Shown here: piece after piece, positions 62,036 through 64,000 of the stretch
How the letters are laid out: every line of letters starts with the position of its first letter
How positions within the stretch are numbered: the first letter of the stretch is position 1
NCBI GenBank assembly: GCA_900544875.1
Contig: UQWS01000001.1
Span: forward strand, 62,001-126,000
Length of the DNA stretch: 64,000 nucleotides
Direction of reading: 5' to 3'
DNA from: an uncultured Collinsella sp.
GTDB lineage: Bacteria; Actinomycetota; Coriobacteriia; Coriobacteriales; Coriobacteriaceae
Notes under the pieces: generated by a model
What the model was told of the DNA's origin: nothing
Database searches by the model: none
Seen by the model: only the letters and a program-made list of their open reading frames with translations
Made by a program: the position numbers and the translations under genes

Positions 62036-62179
62036 GGGAGGTCCTTTCGTTACCGAATGAGAAAAAGACCAATTCAGCATAGCACGGGCGCGCAATAGTA
62101 AAACACCCGTAACCGATGAATGGCGATATGTTTATCCAATGCTCAGCGATAGCTTAACAGCCCGCCAAAACAAAGCGCC

Positions 62180-63247
62180 CTAAATGGTAGGTTCAATCCC
62201 CAAGTGCTCAAAGGTGCGAAGCGTTGCCTGGCGGCCCTGGGGCGTGCGAATCATCAAGCCGCACTGCAGCAGATAGGGCTCATAGACATCCTCGAGCGTT
62301 CCCGGGTCCTCGCCCACCGCGCTGGCAAGCGTTGTCAGGCCCACGGCACGTCCGGAGAACGTCTTAGCGAGTGTCTCCAAAATGCGAATATCCATCCAGT
62401 CCAGACCAAGCTCATCAATCTCGAAGAACTCGAGTGCCTGACGGCAAATGTCAAGCTCAATAGGACCGTTGCCGCGTACCTGCGCATAGTCGCGCACACG
62501 CTTGAGCAGACGGTTGGCCAAGCGCGGCGTGCCACGCGAACGTGAGCCGATCTCGAGCGCACTCAGATGATCGATCGTCACGCCCAGAATGGTTGCCGAG
62601 CGCGTCACGATCTGGGCGAGCTCCTCGACCGTGTAGTAGTCCAGGCGATACGAAATGCCAAAGCGGTCGCGCAGCGGGCCGGTCAGCATACCCGAGCGGG
62701 TCGTTGCCGCCACCAGCGTAAACTTAGGGATATCCAGGCGAATCGAACGTGCGGCCGGGCCTTTACCGATCACGATATCGAGCGCAAAGTCCTCCATCGC
62801 GGGGTACAGGACCTCCTCGACCGAACGGTTGAGGCGGTGGATCTCGTCAATAAACAGCACATCGCCCGGCTGCAAGTTAGTAAGGATGGCCGCCAGGTCG
62901 CCCGTACGCGCGATGGCGGGGCCACTCGTGGTCTTGATCTGAGCGCCCAGCTCGTTGGCGATAACGGTGGCCAGCGTGGTCTTGCCCAGACCCGGAGGGC
63001 CCGAAAAGATCACGTGGTCGAGCGTCTCGCCACGGCTCTGCGCCGCCTCGATCAGCACGCGAAGGCTCTGCTTGATATGCTCCTGACCGCAGTAGTCGTC
63101 CAGGCGCTGGGGACGCAGGGTACGGTCGACATCGAGGTCTTCGGACGTCAGCTCCGAGCCCACCATGCGCTCACCGTGCGCCATGGATGCCGCCGGCGAA
63201 TTGCCGGGCGTCGCCCACAGGTCCTGAGAGTCATCGGCTTCCCACAT
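62180..63247 (-). CDS. ruvB: Holliday junction branch migration helicase RuvB
   Basis: A 355-residue AAA+ motor. Walker A is SGPPGLGKTTLA, Walker B is DEIHRLN, sensor 1 is TRSGMLTGPLRDRFG with the arginine finger, and the winged helix follows. An N-terminal extension of about 30 residues is not conserved. The ATG at 63247 overlaps the ruvA stop (GTGATG); a GTG at 63250 is also possible. Confidence 0.97.
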   Translation of the reverse strand: MWEADDSQDLWATPGNSPAASMAHGERMVGSELTSEDLDVDRTLRPQRLDDYCGQEHIKQSLRVLIEAAQSRGETLDHVIFSGPPGLGKTTLATVIANELGAQIKTTSGPAIARTGDLAAILTNLQPGDVLFIDEIHRLNRSVEEVLYPAMEDFALDIVIGKGPAARSIRLDIPKFTLVAATTRSGMLTGPLRDRFGISYRLDYYTVEELAQIVTRSATILGVTIDHLSALEIGSRSRGTPRLANRLLKRVRDYAQVRGNGPIELDICRQALEFFEIDELGLDWMDIRILETLAKTFSGRAVGLTTLASAVGEDPGTLEDVYEPYLLQCGLMIRTPQGRQATLRTFEHLGIEPTI

Positions 63248-63867
63248 CACGCATCCATTCCAAGTCGCTTAAGCGCCGCGCCGAGCAGATCCTCGACACG
63301 CATATCCTGCCCATCATACCCGCTCAGGGCAACCTCGGTCTCCTGCGGGCTAAAGCCCATGGAAAGGAGCGCCGCACGGGCGTCATCGATCGCCGAAGGA
63401 GCGGCGGCGGGCACGGGCATCGCAACCTGACCGGGGATCGCATCGACCGGCACAAAGCCCTTGTCCTTGGCAAAGGTGCTCTTGAGCTCCAAGATGAGGC
63501 GCTGGGCGGTCTTTTTGCCCACGCCGGGCACCTTGGCCATGCCCTTGTCGTCCTCGGCCATCACCAGGGAATACAGCTGTCCCACGGTATAGGTGGAGAG
63601 CACGGCAAGCGCCAGGCGCGGACCGACACCCGAGACGGACACGAGCCGATCGAACATCGTGCGCTCATCCTTTGAGGAAAAACCGAAAAGTGTCATGGCG
63701 TCCTCGCGCACCTGCATACGCGTGTAGAGGCGGACCTCGCCGCCGGGCGTCGGCAACGTGGCCGCAGTGCTGCCCGAGATGCCGAGTTCAAAGCCAACGC
63801 CCGACACGTCGACGACGGCCGAGCTCATCGTGGCCTCGACAAGCGTTCCATGGAGCTGGGAAATCAT
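63247..63867 (-). CDS. ruvA: Holliday junction DNA-binding protein RuvA
   Basis: A 206-residue protein: N-terminal OB fold (MISQLHGTLVEA), two helix-hairpin-helix motifs (VSGVGPRLALAVL and VPGVGKKTAQRLI), then the C-terminal domain (DARAALLSMGFSPQE) that binds RuvB. The start overlaps the ruvC stop and its stop overlaps ruvB, giving a coupled ruvC-ruvA-ruvB operon. Confidence 0.97.
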   Translation of the reverse strand: MISQLHGTLVEATMSSAVVDVSGVGFELGISGSTAATLPTPGGEVRLYTRMQVREDAMTLFGFSSKDERTMFDRLVSVSGVGPRLALAVLSTYTVGQLYSLVMAEDDKGMAKVPGVGKKTAQRLILELKSTFAKDKGFVPVDAIPGQVAMPVPAAAPSAIDDARAALLSMGFSPQETEVALSGYDGQDMRVEDLLGAALKRLGMDA

Positions 63868-64000
63868 CAGTATCCGGTTCCTCTCTGTTGATAGAACTCG
63901 CCGCCGGTGAGGGCGCGGGTGCGGCTGAGGTTAACGTGGCAGATGGCGCAGGCCAGGGCATCGGCGGCATGGTCGGGATGCGGGTCGTGATCGAGCTGCG
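63867..64000 (-). CDS. ruvC: RuvC resolvase, 3' fragment cut by the window end
   Basis: The minus strand encodes the last 44 or so codons of an upstream gene ending with TGA at 63867-63869. The segment HPDHAADALACAICHVN matches the RuvC C-terminal motif DAADALA-x-A-x-CH with a catalytic Asp, and is followed by a short tail. The location directly before ruvA supports it. The stop overlaps the ruvA ATG by one base. Confidence 0.9.
   Translation of the reverse strand, partial: QLDHDPHPDHAADALACAICHVNLSRTRALTGGEFYQQRGTGY

Noticed and set aside
60479..62098. 539-codon frame antisense to fhs
   Set aside because: Shadow of a strongly conserved gene, no recognisable domain.
62036..62179. Tetrahydrofolate riboswitch before fhs
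   Set aside because: The leader is short and I could not find the conserved aptamer strings.
1..64000. CRISPR arrays, tRNA or rRNA genes, prophage or insertion-sequence transposases
   Set aside because: No regularly spaced repeats, no TTCGA-type tRNA loop with acceptor pairing and no transposase or phage structural gene were seen by eye; a tRNA scan would settle it.

Overview
The window looks like a chromosomal piece of a high-GC, Gram-positive gut actinobacterium of the class Coriobacteriia, most likely Collinsella or a close relative. That assignment is inference. It rests on GC-rich codon use, strong AGGAGG-type ribosome sites, Tat-type and lipoprotein signals, the gene repertoire (C69 dipeptidase, DegV pair, class III FBPase, serine/glycine-rich surface proteins) and several families of intergenic hairpin repeats. 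No rRNA, tRNA, CRISPR array, transposase or prophage gene was seen.

Layout. 0-7.3 kb is a metal-handling region: a 10-TM metal exporter, a DnaQ-like exonuclease, an accessory nuclease-like gene bracketed by inverted repeats, then a zinc-response cassette (SmtB-type repressor, free HMA metallochaperone, P1B ATPase) whose sigma70-type promoter is overlapped by ArsR-type operators. 7.3-14.7 kb holds a DtxR/MntR-like regulator, a HAD phosphatase, an ABC-F ATPase and the pstSCAB phosphate operon. 14.7-26.9 kb holds an M20 peptidase, a HAD phosphatase, a DegV protein, a DinJ-YafQ toxin-antitoxin pair, a LOG-family protein and three queuosine genes (tgt, queA, queH) interleaved with an SDR and a coiled-coil membrane protein. 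Two copies of an elaborate structured repeat lie directly after the SDR and queA stop codons. 26.9-36.2 kb holds a divergent MetRS-like synthetase, an RsmB/RsmF-type methyltransferase, a second DegV, class III fructose-1,6-bisphosphatase and two GtrA proteins.

36.2-41.3 kb is the most striking locus. A cobalamin riboswitch precedes a 1265-residue surface protein with four DUF4430 (transcobalamin C-terminal-like) domains, a beta-propeller and a lysine/aspartate/serine-rich stalk. It overlaps a second DUF4430 membrane protein. I infer a B12-repressed cell-surface corrinoid-capture system.

41.4-50 kb holds an AarF/UbiB kinase, a C69 dipeptidase, a 238-bp inverted-repeat element, folD-fchA (one-carbon folate), a zinc-ribbon membrane protein and a duplicated lipoprotein pair, one copy frameshifted. 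50-57.8 kb is accessory: a Tat-exported PI-PLC-like enzyme, a YhcG/DUF1016 nuclease, an ADP-ribosylglycohydrolase, tiny ORFs and a SHOCT protein split by a frameshift. 57.8-64 kb holds a manganese-type CDF exporter, fhs and ruvCAB (ruvC cut by the window end).

The genes link into small modules: divalent metal efflux and sensing, phosphate uptake, queuosine tRNA modification, formate-folate one-carbon flow (fhs, fchA, folD), Holliday-junction resolution, and the B12-linked surface system.
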